DNA of 64,000 nucleotides, from the NCBI RefSeq assembly GCF_000764305.2, contig NW_025940701.1, positions 310,294 to 374,293 on the forward strand, given 5' to 3'. Both the position numbers and the translations under genes were made by a program. Below, piece after piece: positions 24,601-36,600 of the stretch. Under the pieces are notes generated by a model that saw only the letters and a program-made list of their open reading frames with translations, ran no database searches and had not been told where the DNA came from. How positions within the stretch are numbered: position 1 is the stretch's first letter; each line of letters begins with the position of its first letter. This DNA is from Hyalella azteca (taxonomy: Eukaryota > Arthropoda > Malacostraca > Amphipoda > Hyalellidae).

Positions 24601-27600
24601 GCTCTTAAATTCTTTAACTAATTGGCATAATCGCTTGAACTTCAATAAATTGTAAATTTGTCGATGTTGGACGTGGTTGTAAGTTCATCGTGGAAATTTT
24701 TGATATCGATTTTCGTTAAAGTTTTTCGAAGAATTCAATGTGTTGTAATAATCGAGAAGAACTCTGTACGTATACGGCGGAACAAAAAGCTTTCCGTGCG
24801 TGCACGACATCGGGCGAAGTTAGAGGCTTGCTGATGAGGTCCTCGAAGTTAGTGTGTCTTGCCAAGCCCAATGAAGGAAGGCTGACACAGCACCGGCTGG
24901 GAACAGGTTATGTTGTCCAAGCTCTTGCCAAGCCCTTTGATGGAGATGACAGAGCGCCGGCTGGGAAGAGGTCCATGTTGTCCAAGCTCTTGCCAAGCCT
25001 TTTGATGGAGGTTGACACAGCGCCGGCTGGGAACAGGTTATGTTGTCCAAGCTCCTGCCAAGCCCTTTGATGGAGATGACAGAGCGCCCAGCTGATAATG
25101 GGTTCACAGGTCCGTGTTGTAGGGTATCGTGGCTTCTATAAGATCGCAATTCAATGGGCATTTAAAAGTAGTGAATTGTTTTTTCGCTTACAGGACATCA
25201 ATGGGCTCAATTTTTTTGTCGTATATTTTGTGATGTTTGCTCATTCTCAAAAATAGCTCTAACTTTACTCGTATTATCACTCGAATTTTATGATTTGGGC
25301 TCTCCCTATCGCTGACATTCAATCAGACGCCCAATATTATTTTCGATTATGACTCATTCTTCCGTTTTGTTCCCATTTTTATTCAAGTTTGTTCCTAAAG
25401 CTTCAGATGCAATTTGCTACATCCTTGCTATGTTTTACAAGCTTTTCCTCGTCATGTCGACTTCGTCTCGTTCATGTCGACGTGCGCGCTGTATATGCCC
25501 CGCGATGTCAAAATGCATTGGTTGGCCTCACAGCCTCTTTCGTCATTTCAATTCCAACCAAGAGGCGCGACATCTACAAAACATGCCTACGGGGATCGCT
25601 GTCCCGCTGCTGCTTTCCGTAGTCTGTCCACAAAATTTACATGTATCCACTTTTCCGGGTGTAGTCTGTCCACGAAATTTACATGTATCCACTTTTCCGG
25701 GTGTAGTCTGTCCACAAAATTTACATGTATCCACTTTTCCAGATTTTTATGTTTCGACTGTCCCGTAGAAAATTTTTCTTTTATTAGTATACATACCGTT
25801 ATTTTATTTATTATTTCATTTTATTCGATTTTGTATCGGTCTGCATTAGTCTTCGCAAAATTTACATGCCTCACCCTGTCCAAGTTTTTATGTTTCGACT
25901 GTTGCATAGAAAATTTTATTTTATTAGTAGGAATACTGTTATTTTACTTATCATTTCATTTTTATTCGATTTTGTGTCGGTCTGCATTACCTAAAACTCA
26001 GTTTCTTTCAAGCAGGACTAACTTTCAATGAATACTATACTTATAACAAGTTTAGACAGATAAACCAACAGTTGTTCGGATTACATTTTTACACACATTA
26101 AGACGTCAAACGCATCACTGGAAGTGAACTCGTTTCTGGAGAATGACCCATCAAACTACTTGTAGGTACGTAGATGCTTTCCGATTGTTGGCTAATCGCT
26201 GCAACATTTTCCTTAATTAAGCTGATGGGTTAAGTTTAATTGTTGAGGTTGATAATGTCATGGAAGAGAAGGCGTAACGGTAAACCTAGTGATCCGTGTA
26301 ACTGTCGTACTGCGGACCGGGGAATAATGAATACGAAACCATTGCTGGAACGAATACACTAACATTGGAGTTGAGCATTTAAAAAAAAATTTGAGCTTAA
26401 CATGTAGCGTCAACGATGTCTAAGCCCTCCGTGGGTGAATAGGACCATGAGCGTTCTCATAATAATTCGATTAATGTAAATATATTATAATTTAATTACG
26501 GTAACGTATTTTGATCACGTTCTCACTGCGTAAAGACGCGTCTTCCCCTCTCAAAAGCATGGATGTGCTGCTGATTCCATCATCTATAATTTTGACCTCT
26601 TCAATTCAAGAACAAATGTTTAAATTAAACCTGTGTTTAACGCGTATATCAATTTCATACCTCAACGTCATCTCTTCAGAAATCGCCGTCATGTGCGAGG
26701 TATCGTATCTTATTTTAACACCTCGAGGTATCGTATCTTATTTTAACATCTCGAGGTATCATATCTTATTCTAAGTTATCATATCTTATTCTAAGTTATC
26801 ATATCTTATTCTAAGTTACCATATCTTATTTTAAGTCTACTAAAGCGTTTATGACGAGCCGGGATGAGTCTTGGCAAATCTTTAGTGTAGAGCGCGGCGT
26901 GTTCGGTGAGGGGTTAATTACCTCGCTGCGAAACTTATCGGGAATTGGTCGTTGAGGGACGCACCGAGGCAGTTACTGAACCGTTAGCGCTCGATGGAGC
27001 CTTTAAGCTGCGCAAAAAAAAAATTCTAAGAGACATTAGCGACAAAGTTGTCCTCCATAGGTGCTGCTGTCGCCAGCAGTGCTGCTAGCTGCTTGGCTGG
27101 CATTATGCCGCGCTACTGCCTTGATAAGACATTTCTGTCTCTAGTCTACATTTCTGTCTCTAGTCGACATTTCTGTCAATAGTCTACATTTCTGTCTCTT
27201 GATGAGACATTTCTGTCTCTAGTCTAATTTCATGTGTGTCTGTTTCAGAAATATTACAAGTATATTTACTGTTTACCGTAGAGAATAAGTTTGTTTAATC
27301 AGACGGCATAAATAATGCACTGTCGTTCTTTAAGGTTTTAGGTTAGCGTTCTTAAGGTTTAGCACTAACAAAACGCTCCCAACAGAACCCAGACATCGTG
27401 TTGGTGCACTACCTGAACGTGCCATACCCTGATGACAACAAGCTGGTGCTGGCCTCCAGCATCTCCCTCTGGGCAGACAAGAAGGAGTGGACGAAAGAAG
27501 AGCTTATCTCTCAACTTAAACCCATGTGTAAGAATCATCTTAAAATTCAAACCCATGTGTAAGAATCATCTGTGTTGTAAGATCTGTAACCCATGTCTTA

Positions 27601-30600
27601 CATGTAAGCCATGTAAGATCTGTAACCCATCTGTAACCCATGTGTAAGAATCATTCATGTGTAAGAATCATCTTAAAACTCGAACCCATGTGTAAGAATC
27701 ATCTTGCAACTCTAATCCATGTGTAAGAATCATCTAGCAACTCAAACCCATGTGTAAGAATCATCTTCCAACTCAAACCCATGTGTAAGAATCATCTCAC
27801 AACTCAAACCCATGTGTAAGAATCATCTTTCAACTCAAACCCATGTGTAAGAAAAATCTTCCAATTCAAACCCATGTTTAAGAATCATCTTTCAACTCAA
27901 ACCCATGTGTAAGAATCATTTCTCAACTTAAACCCATGTGTAAGAATCATCTCTCAACTCAAACACATGTGTAAGAATCATCTCTCAACTCAAACCCATG
28001 TGTAAGAATCATCTTTCAACTCAAACCCATGTGTAAGAATCATCTTTCAACTCAAACCCATGTGTAAGAAGATTCATCTTCCAATTCAAACCCTACGGGC
28101 TAGTAACCTCGTATTTTAAACCTTCTTATTTAGACACACACTGTCGAAGTGTCAACTCTCGTACGTCTCTGCGCCTTGCGAAGTGTTCCAGGTACCGCTT
28201 TATTTCCTTCTATAACTGGGCAGAACCTTAGCTCTTTATTTTTGACTTACACCAACTTACTCTGTGCTCAGAGTTGTATATCCTAAAACACTGCGGCTCA
28301 TCCATCATGCCTAAACTATTCAAAAGTGGCCGAGGAATGAATTAGCTAGGTGACACTTACAGAAGATGCGAGATTCCTAGAATCTCGAAGAATTTTTGTA
28401 ATTACAAGTTATTTTGTGAACCCAAGATGATTCGAACGAAATTTCTCACAATACTATCGAAGGAGGCAGCCATAAGAATTTCCTTTTCTTGCAAATATTT
28501 TTCTCTTATCCTTATTAATTATTTAAAAGTGATCAAATGATCATTTAGTAGTAATTACATTTTTCAATTTCTACAATGTATGTTTTGTTGAAACTGTGAC
28601 TTCTTTGCCTTACAGTCTACAGTGAAGACGAGCCTGACGTTAACAATGAGGTCGAGATCTCGGTGAGTTGTGCTAAGGCTGGGCGATGTCCTTTATATTT
28701 TTAATGGTCTAGTTGTGTATTAACCCTTTCATAATAACCAATTAGGTCCAGGTACTTCTTGAACTATTGTATTGTAAAGTATGAACCATTGTATATTGTA
28801 CCTTGAAATATGACCATAGCCTTTAAAAAAATGTAACTCAGTGCTCACTGCAGTGAGTGACAGAGAGCGCATTTTCTCGTCGACGAAAACTTGAGGTCAC
28901 GGACAGACGGACGGACAGACGTCCAGACAGACAGACGGACAGACATGGCGAGCACAATAGTGCATTTTTTCCATAAATGAGAACATGCGCTAAAAATGGT
29001 AAAAAACGGTGTCATCGGCGTTCTAGTGGCCGGCCGCCACGTGAAAATAAACCGTTCATCCGTTTTTAGCGCATTTTCTCATTCATGGAAAAAATGCGCT
29101 GTTGTGCTCGTCATGTTCGTCCGTCCGTCCGTCTGCCTGCCTGTCCGTGACTTCACGAACGGGCGGACGAGAAAATGCGCTCTCTGTCACACACTGTAGT
29201 GAGTCCTGATCTAATTTCTCAGATGTTGTACGGGTTTCTAGTGTTAAGTTAAAAAAAACGGCCATACGGTGTTTCTTTTCACGTGCCGGCCGTTACTAGA
29301 ACGCCGGTGTGACCGTTTAACGGTGATTTTCCTTACAGTGAGGTACTTCTTAAACTTGTACGATACGATCTCGAAAGATGACCATAGCCTTTAGAAATGA
29401 ACACATACCATAATAAGTACGACCGTCCTAATGTCGCATGAAATTGCGTAGCTGAGGCTGGGCGATGTCATTTAAATTTTTACTGGGCTAGTTGTCTACT
29501 AACCTCTTCATTATAACCAATTAGGTCCAGGTACTTCTTGAACTATTGTATTGTAAATTATGAACCATTGTATATTGTATCTCGAAAGGTGACCATAGCC
29601 TTTAGAAGAAGAACACGTACCATAATAAATACGATCGTCCTGGTGTCATGTGAAATTACGTATCTAAAAATGATCCCTAAACAATTATTTCACGACATCC
29701 TTTCGTGACTTTGCTTCCGCGCGCTTTATTTTGATTTTCGTTCAAAAACTCAAAGAAATAGATGCTTTATTTGTCCAAATTGTGATGCACTTTGTGCGCG
29801 TAGCACTGAAACTCCTCTTTTACCGCGCCGAAGTAGGTCTGGTTGACCCACACTGTCCAAAAGTTTTATTGTTATTTGTACAAAGTTTCACTCATTTTTT
29901 TGAGCGAGTTATTTGGAGTATCCATATTATCGTTACTTTATAAGGCTTCAATGTTATGAGTGCTAAATAGCATCAATCACTAATATACTTTAGTGAATTA
30001 GGTAGATATTTATAATAATGTGAAAAGCATTATGTGATGCTCTTCTATTATATATAATGATACTATAAAACATTGATCGCTATATAGTATCATTATAGTA
30101 TATAGTATTATCGTTACATGGAGCAGCTTTATAGGTCTTCAATGTTAGGTGTGCTGAATAGCTTCCATCACTAATATACTTTAGTAAATTATGTAGAAAT
30201 TTATAATGATGTGAAAAGCATTATGTGATGCTCTTCTATTATATATAATGATACTATATAATATTTATAATGATACTCTGGCATCACATAACGATGTGAT
30301 GCCAGAGTACATATTGTATGGAGATTTAATGAAGCTAATGTGCAACGCTAATAAGCTTGAGCTCTAACATGTCTTGAGGTGTTGTAAATGTATTGTTTTG
30401 TTTATAACGTATACACGTCTTGCTTGTGAATGATGTGTGTGTATGTGCACATAATTCATCAATGTGTCCTTGTGTTGCACCTTAGAATGCTTGCGGTGGA
30501 AGGCCCTTTAGTCACGTCAGTAAGGTATGTGTTTCGGCTATCAATTTTTTTCTATGCATAATAATAAAAAATTCTAATTTTTTACATCACATTTCTGCTG

Positions 30601-33600
30601 CGCCGCATTACTAATTTTGTTTTGCTTCCACTGCCAAGCATCCGCTTATAATTTTGTAATGTATCGGTGTAAAAACGATAATGAGATTATTTTTCGCTAC
30701 TATCATGTATGAGAATGCCGTTATTTCGCATCGTTATTCATTATTAATGAGAATGCCGTTCTTTTACGCCGTTATTCGTTATTATTGAGAATGCCTTTAT
30801 TTCGCGCCGTTATCCCTTATCAATGAGAATGCCGTCATCTCACTCCGTTATCAGTTATTAATGAGAATGACGTTATTTCGAACCGTTATTCATTATTAAT
30901 GAGAATGCCGTTATTTCATGCTGCTATTCGTTATTAATGAGAATACCGTTATTTCGCGCTTGCACGCGGCTTTTATCTCTCTGCTTTCATTGGCGCTCTT
31001 CGATTCCATGAGGGAAGTAGATGCTACAAATTTCCTCTTGAGTAGGGAAAATGTCGCTTTCTATTATCTTTAATTGTTTTATTTTATAATTTATGTTATC
31101 GTAAATTGTGCCATGCAAAGATAAGAAGATCAATGAACAGTAGATTACGTTTACGTCTTCATAATTATTTGCTCAAATCTTTTTAGTTTGCTTTGTTTTG
31201 CTCATCATGACAAGTCTGCTTCGTTTATTGTGAAGATCGCTGCCGCTTTTTAGCGCATTTTCTCATTTATGGAAAAAATGCGCTATTGTTTCTTATGCGC
31301 ACGCTAAGGCCGGTATCACACCATACTGCCGGCCACGCGCTAGGCATATACCAGTCATGGTCCAGTCGAATATTCTTTAATGCATTTCCATAGAAGCATT
31401 CACACCATTTGCATGACAAGTGCCTATAGCACTGCTGGTGTGAACGCTTCTATAGAAATGCATTAAGAAAATTGAACCGTGACTGGCACGTGTCCGGCAG
31501 TATATGGTGTGAACCCGGCATGAATTTTCTAGCTATGCCACGTATTGCGTGGCTTTTTTGGCTCCATGTGTAATACTCAACTAATGTCCATTTTCATGTA
31601 ACTCCTTTGCGTTGTTGACAAAGTTTACGTCCATTGAATCAGTAGCCTCCTGGACTGGTAAACACGTACGCGTGCTCCTGAGAGATGAAAAAGTTACCTA
31701 TTACGTGAATTTTATGTACCGTAACTTAATTTCATTTTTGATGTTTTCCGAACTTCATAGAAATTTTGTGTCCGCTTCTCGTCAAATGTGAGGCATTATC
31801 ACTTCACTCATATTATTATTTTCACTGTTATTTAAGGAATTCCAATAATAAAAAGCGAGTTTTCCTTACTGAAGCTTCAACTGAAGCATTTCTCAAGCTC
31901 CAATAAACGCAACGAAGAAATAAATATGAAATGCACTAGATAATGACGTTAGAGACTAGAGTTGTATTTATGATCATTCACTAATGGTTATTCCACTGAC
32001 AACAATTAATTCGCTGCAACTCCATATATGGCACTAATCGTTATTGATGCCCTGCTTGTTTTAAAGTAAAATATCTTCGCCGCCGCACAGCATGCGTCAT
32101 GCATTCATACTATCAAAACTCGCTCTAGTACACGTTGCTGCCTAACTACACGTTGTGTCGTTACTGTATGTAGCGGCTTCAGTACACGTAGCGACCGAAA
32201 CTAATCTGTGATTGGTGGGTTAAGCTTGACAATTCATCAGTGATTGGACGATGCCTACAGACCATGCAGGGCCCATACTTTCAAAAATAGTTAAGAGATC
32301 GTAAGTTCATCAGCCAATCATTGACGGCCTTTCAAGCAAAATCCACCAATCACAGACAAGAAAATAGTGCGTAAGTACTTACGTTCACTTAGCGAATTTT
32401 GAAAGTATGGCCCCAGTGCCTATATTTAAAAAAAAAGAGATCGTAAGTTCATCAGCCAATCATTGACGGCCTTTCAAGTCAAATCCACCAATCATAGACA
32501 AGAAAATAGAGCGTAAGTACTTACGTTCACTTAGCGAGTTTTGAAAGTATGGCCTCAGCTTTGGTTGTACAGCCTCTGCTTATTGTCGCAGTGCTAACGC
32601 TTGATGCCCTCATTCTGATGGGGGAGTGAACTTCGTCGTTTTTAAGGGTATTCCTTAATGTTATTAATGACGTTAATAACGTCTCGTACAAGGTAGTGCG
32701 TAAGGAACGTTATTATCGTTCCTGTTAGGGGAGTTAATAGCGTTATTAATAACGTTATTAACATCACTAATAATGTTATTAACATCACTAATGACGTTAT
32801 TAACATCACTTATAACGTTAATGTCACTAATGACATAATCAACATCACTAATGACGGAATTAACATCACTAATAAAGTTCTTAACATCACCAATAACGTT
32901 ATTAACATCACTAATGACGTTAACATCACCAATAACGTTATTAACATCACTAATAACGTTATTGACATCACCAATAACGTTATTATCATCACTAATGACG
33001 TTAACATCACTAATAACGTTATTAACATCACTAATGACGTTATTAGTAACGCAAATAAGGGACATTTCACTAATAACTTTAATAACGTCACTAATGACGT
33101 TATTAACATCATTAATGACGTTAATATTAGCATCACTAATGACGTTATTAACGCATATTTACGCTATTAATATTTCAAACTTATTAAACATATGCATGCA
33201 CCTCAGACGGTGGAGACCGTGGAGGCGATAGTGTCGCAGCTGCTGGAGAAGCAGCGCGCCGCCCGTACCACCGTCCCCGCGGGGGGCAAGGGGGTCGCCC
33301 TCTCCCCCATGCCTGGCGCCCTCCCCCCACTTACTGGTGGGTTACAGCCCTGTGGTGTTACCCTGTGTGGTCCCTCCACTCACTGATGGGTTACAACCCT
33401 GTGTGGTTGCCTTGTGTGGTTACCCTGTGTGGTTACCCTGTGTGGTCCCCCTATGTGGTCCCCCTGTGTGGTCCTCCTGTGTGGTCCCCCTGTGTGGTTC
33501 ATCTGTGTGTTTACCATCATTGGTAATGTTGTCACCCTGTGTGATGATTATTGACAATGTAGACAATGAAACAACGTAAACAATGAAATATTTATAATGT

Positions 33601-36600
33601 TAACATAAAATATTTATAATGTAGGCAATGAAATATTTATAATAATATATTGTATGAAATATTGTTGATGTTATATCATTATATGCCAACTGTTCGATAT
33701 ATGGGGTTGTCCAGAACTTGTGCAAGCTTCGTTTGAGATTTGGTCGTGTTTGTCCTAAACTTTTTCCTAATCCAGTTACTCTAAAACCGTTAAACTTATT
33801 CTTTTAACCAATCCCTAATCTCATTAAATTCTTAATACGAATGCAGTTTCAACAAAAGTTTTCTAAATTAACTTGACATGTGCCAACGTAGCCAAATTTC
33901 CGTTTTTAAACCAACACTCCACACGTCTCCAAGCTCGAAGAACCGTCGCTGAGTGACGAAATTGTACAGTTGTTGTGTCGTGTTATAGTGTCGTATTATT
34001 GTGCCTTGTTATTGTGTGGTTTTGTAATACCGTGTTGTGTGTCGTATTACTGTGCCATGTTGTAGCGTTGTGTAATTGTTCCGTGTTGTAGTGTTGTGTT
34101 ATTGTGTGGTGTTGTAATACCGGGCGGAGTTATTGTGTTCTGCCATTGTGCCGTGTTGTTATTGTTACAAAATACATGTTTGGTTTAGATCTCCCTCGAC
34201 AAAAGTTTTAGCAAAATACATGTTTGGTTTAAAGCCCCCAAGACAAAAGTTTTAACAAAATACATGTTTGTTTAAATCTCCCTCGAAAAAAGTTTTAATC
34301 TTCAGCGACCAAGTTTTAATCTCCCGTTAAAACTCCATAATACTAAAATATTATTAATATATTTATCCACGTGCGGAACAATCGAAGTATCTACTTGTGA
34401 AAAGATGGGAAACATAAACAGTTTTGTTTTTATTAGGGAAACTTTATTTTTAATCAATTAAAATGGAGACCCTTGGTCTTGTTTGTCCTGAAAAAACAAA
34501 CGATTTCGAATTATTTGACAATTATTGATAAATTATTTGATATCTGTAATCGAAGCGTCGAATTTAAATCTGCTGACACTGTAATCGATCCCATCATTTG
34601 CTTAAAAAGGTGCACCAATATAACATTTTAAAAGTTTAAAGTTTACTATTATAGCCCACGAAATCTTGCATCAACCGTATTTTGATTTATTTTTACTGAT
34701 TACAAGCTTGGTTGTGCGTTGTTTCACTTCATATCTTTGAGTGATATGTGGCATCAAATTCCGTTATTTTTCAAGCTTTAGTAGGGGTTACCTCCTTTTC
34801 TCGAACAGTCACGAAGATCAGCTACGTCTAAATTTTTCCAGAGAAAGGATTTTTTTATTGATACCTAATGCTATTATGACTAAAAGTACTATTTAATCCA
34901 TGTGTTAATAAGCCATTAATCTAAGAATTCTCCTAATATGCCAAATGAATATACCTCTTCTTAATTAGACATTTCCCTTTATGTCGTGATGATGTCGTCT
35001 AGCAGCTGAAATCATCATATAGTTTGCATATAGTGTGTGCTCATTTAATTGCATTTTCTATATTGGTGTTAACGAAGCAGTGTGCGTTTGATGTGCCGCG
35101 GTTGCCGCCTTAGATGTGCTGTTTGTGTTGACGTTAGCGCGGCTGTGAATGTGAGTTCTGTAACCAACGCCTGCAATCAGACAAAATGAATGGGGAACTT
35201 TGTACAAATAGTGATACACTTTTTACTCTCTTCCTAACAAAATTTAGAGTCGCCCCAGCTTCTGGTAATCCCAATCAGAAGCTGCTGCGTCTGTAAATTT
35301 TCACTGAGAAGAAGTCCTACCCTAACAAAATTTAGAGTCGCCCCATCTTCTGGTAATCCAAATCAGAAGCTGCCGCGACTGTAAATTTTCATTGTGACGT
35401 GTGGGTCATCGAGACCCACTTTGGCGCGATAAAAAATACGTATCATTGCTACGTGCAGAAGGTGTATCATCATTTGGACAATATTACTCATTTATTGTTC
35501 CTGAGTGTATGCCAAGTTTAGCCAAAGCCTTTGCGTGATAAAATTGCACAGGACTTTGGTTAGGACTTGCAGCGTTGTTACGTTGATGTATTAGCATTTA
35601 GATGTTTGTGTGTTGCACATAAGGAACGTTTACACGACGTACATCCAATCCAAAAGTGGTGCGGGAACGTTTTTTTTTCGATGCCCCTAGTTTAGCAATA
35701 AATAATATCATTTTTTTCATTATAATGCTTTTAAACAGATTTTTTTGGTGCCCCAAGTCTATAAATAAATAATAATAAGATTTTTTATTATAATTGAATT
35801 TAAATTGATTTCAGGATTCATTGTCATGATTAGACTCGGTCGCCACTATTTATGGGGTGGCTATTTTGCAATAATCTTTCCTCTACTTATCACTTGTTAT
35901 TAGTTTCAATCGGGACCCGGTTATCGCCGAGCGGAACCACTTGATTCATTGTTTCAGGGATGTCGTGTAAACGATCTTTTAGAGGCTCTAGTGTCGTATT
36001 GTGCTATATAATTACTCTTTGTATTGACACACTGTGTACTCACGACCAGTTTCACTCAATGCATTGAAACTAGCGACGCAAATATGTAATATTATCTCTA
36101 TAGCAAATTTCTTTGCTGTTAACGCTGCTGTCTGTGCCGAGGGTGAACGCTTCGGCCAACTCAATATCGGGCAGGAATCTAAATATAAAATCAAAATGAC
36201 TTCGTACAGACCACCAATTAAATTTTCGAAGTCTAAACGAATTTATTTACGTATCAAGTTCTGATAATCTTACATAAATTGATGAATTAACTCGCACTTA
36301 AAAACGTCGCTGTCACTGCATCAGTGAAGGTGTCATGCAGCATTGTTCGATATTGTTTTCGTTCTGCGTGTAATGTGATTTAGTCGTACACATTTTTTAT
36401 TCGATTTGCTGTGTGTTTTAAATCTTTCTTTTTTGGTGTGTGGCGCAATGTGTTTAGTTTGCAGTCTCGACCACCTTCTCGTCGCAGCATCCTTCATGAT
36501 CATCGACTCAATCAATAGCCTCATCTCCAGAAGTTTGATTTCGTTTTCACTGTGTATCTAGATCAAAATTATCGTCTTCACCGTGCATTTCTAGGTCAAA

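Larger units (their letters stand above)
28668..29620. repeat. Intron duplication, about 160 bp, two copies and a fragment
   Basis: 28668-28828 and 29452-29617 share aggctgggcgatgtc, accaattaggtccaggtact and tgaccatagccttta; a fragment is at 29338-29395. The first copy begins six bases after exon F. Between them lie the nested inverted elements. Confidence 0.85.

Noticed and set aside
27506..28092. CRISPR-like array (31-bp direct repeats)
   Set aside because: Units are contiguous with no unique spacers, and the sequence is an animal intron; it is a minisatellite derived from an exon edge.
32673..33231. Frames of 108-130 codons (NVISDVN, LTSLMTL)
   Set aside because: Produced by the AT-rich minisatellite before exon G; only the exon G part is coding, in its own frame.
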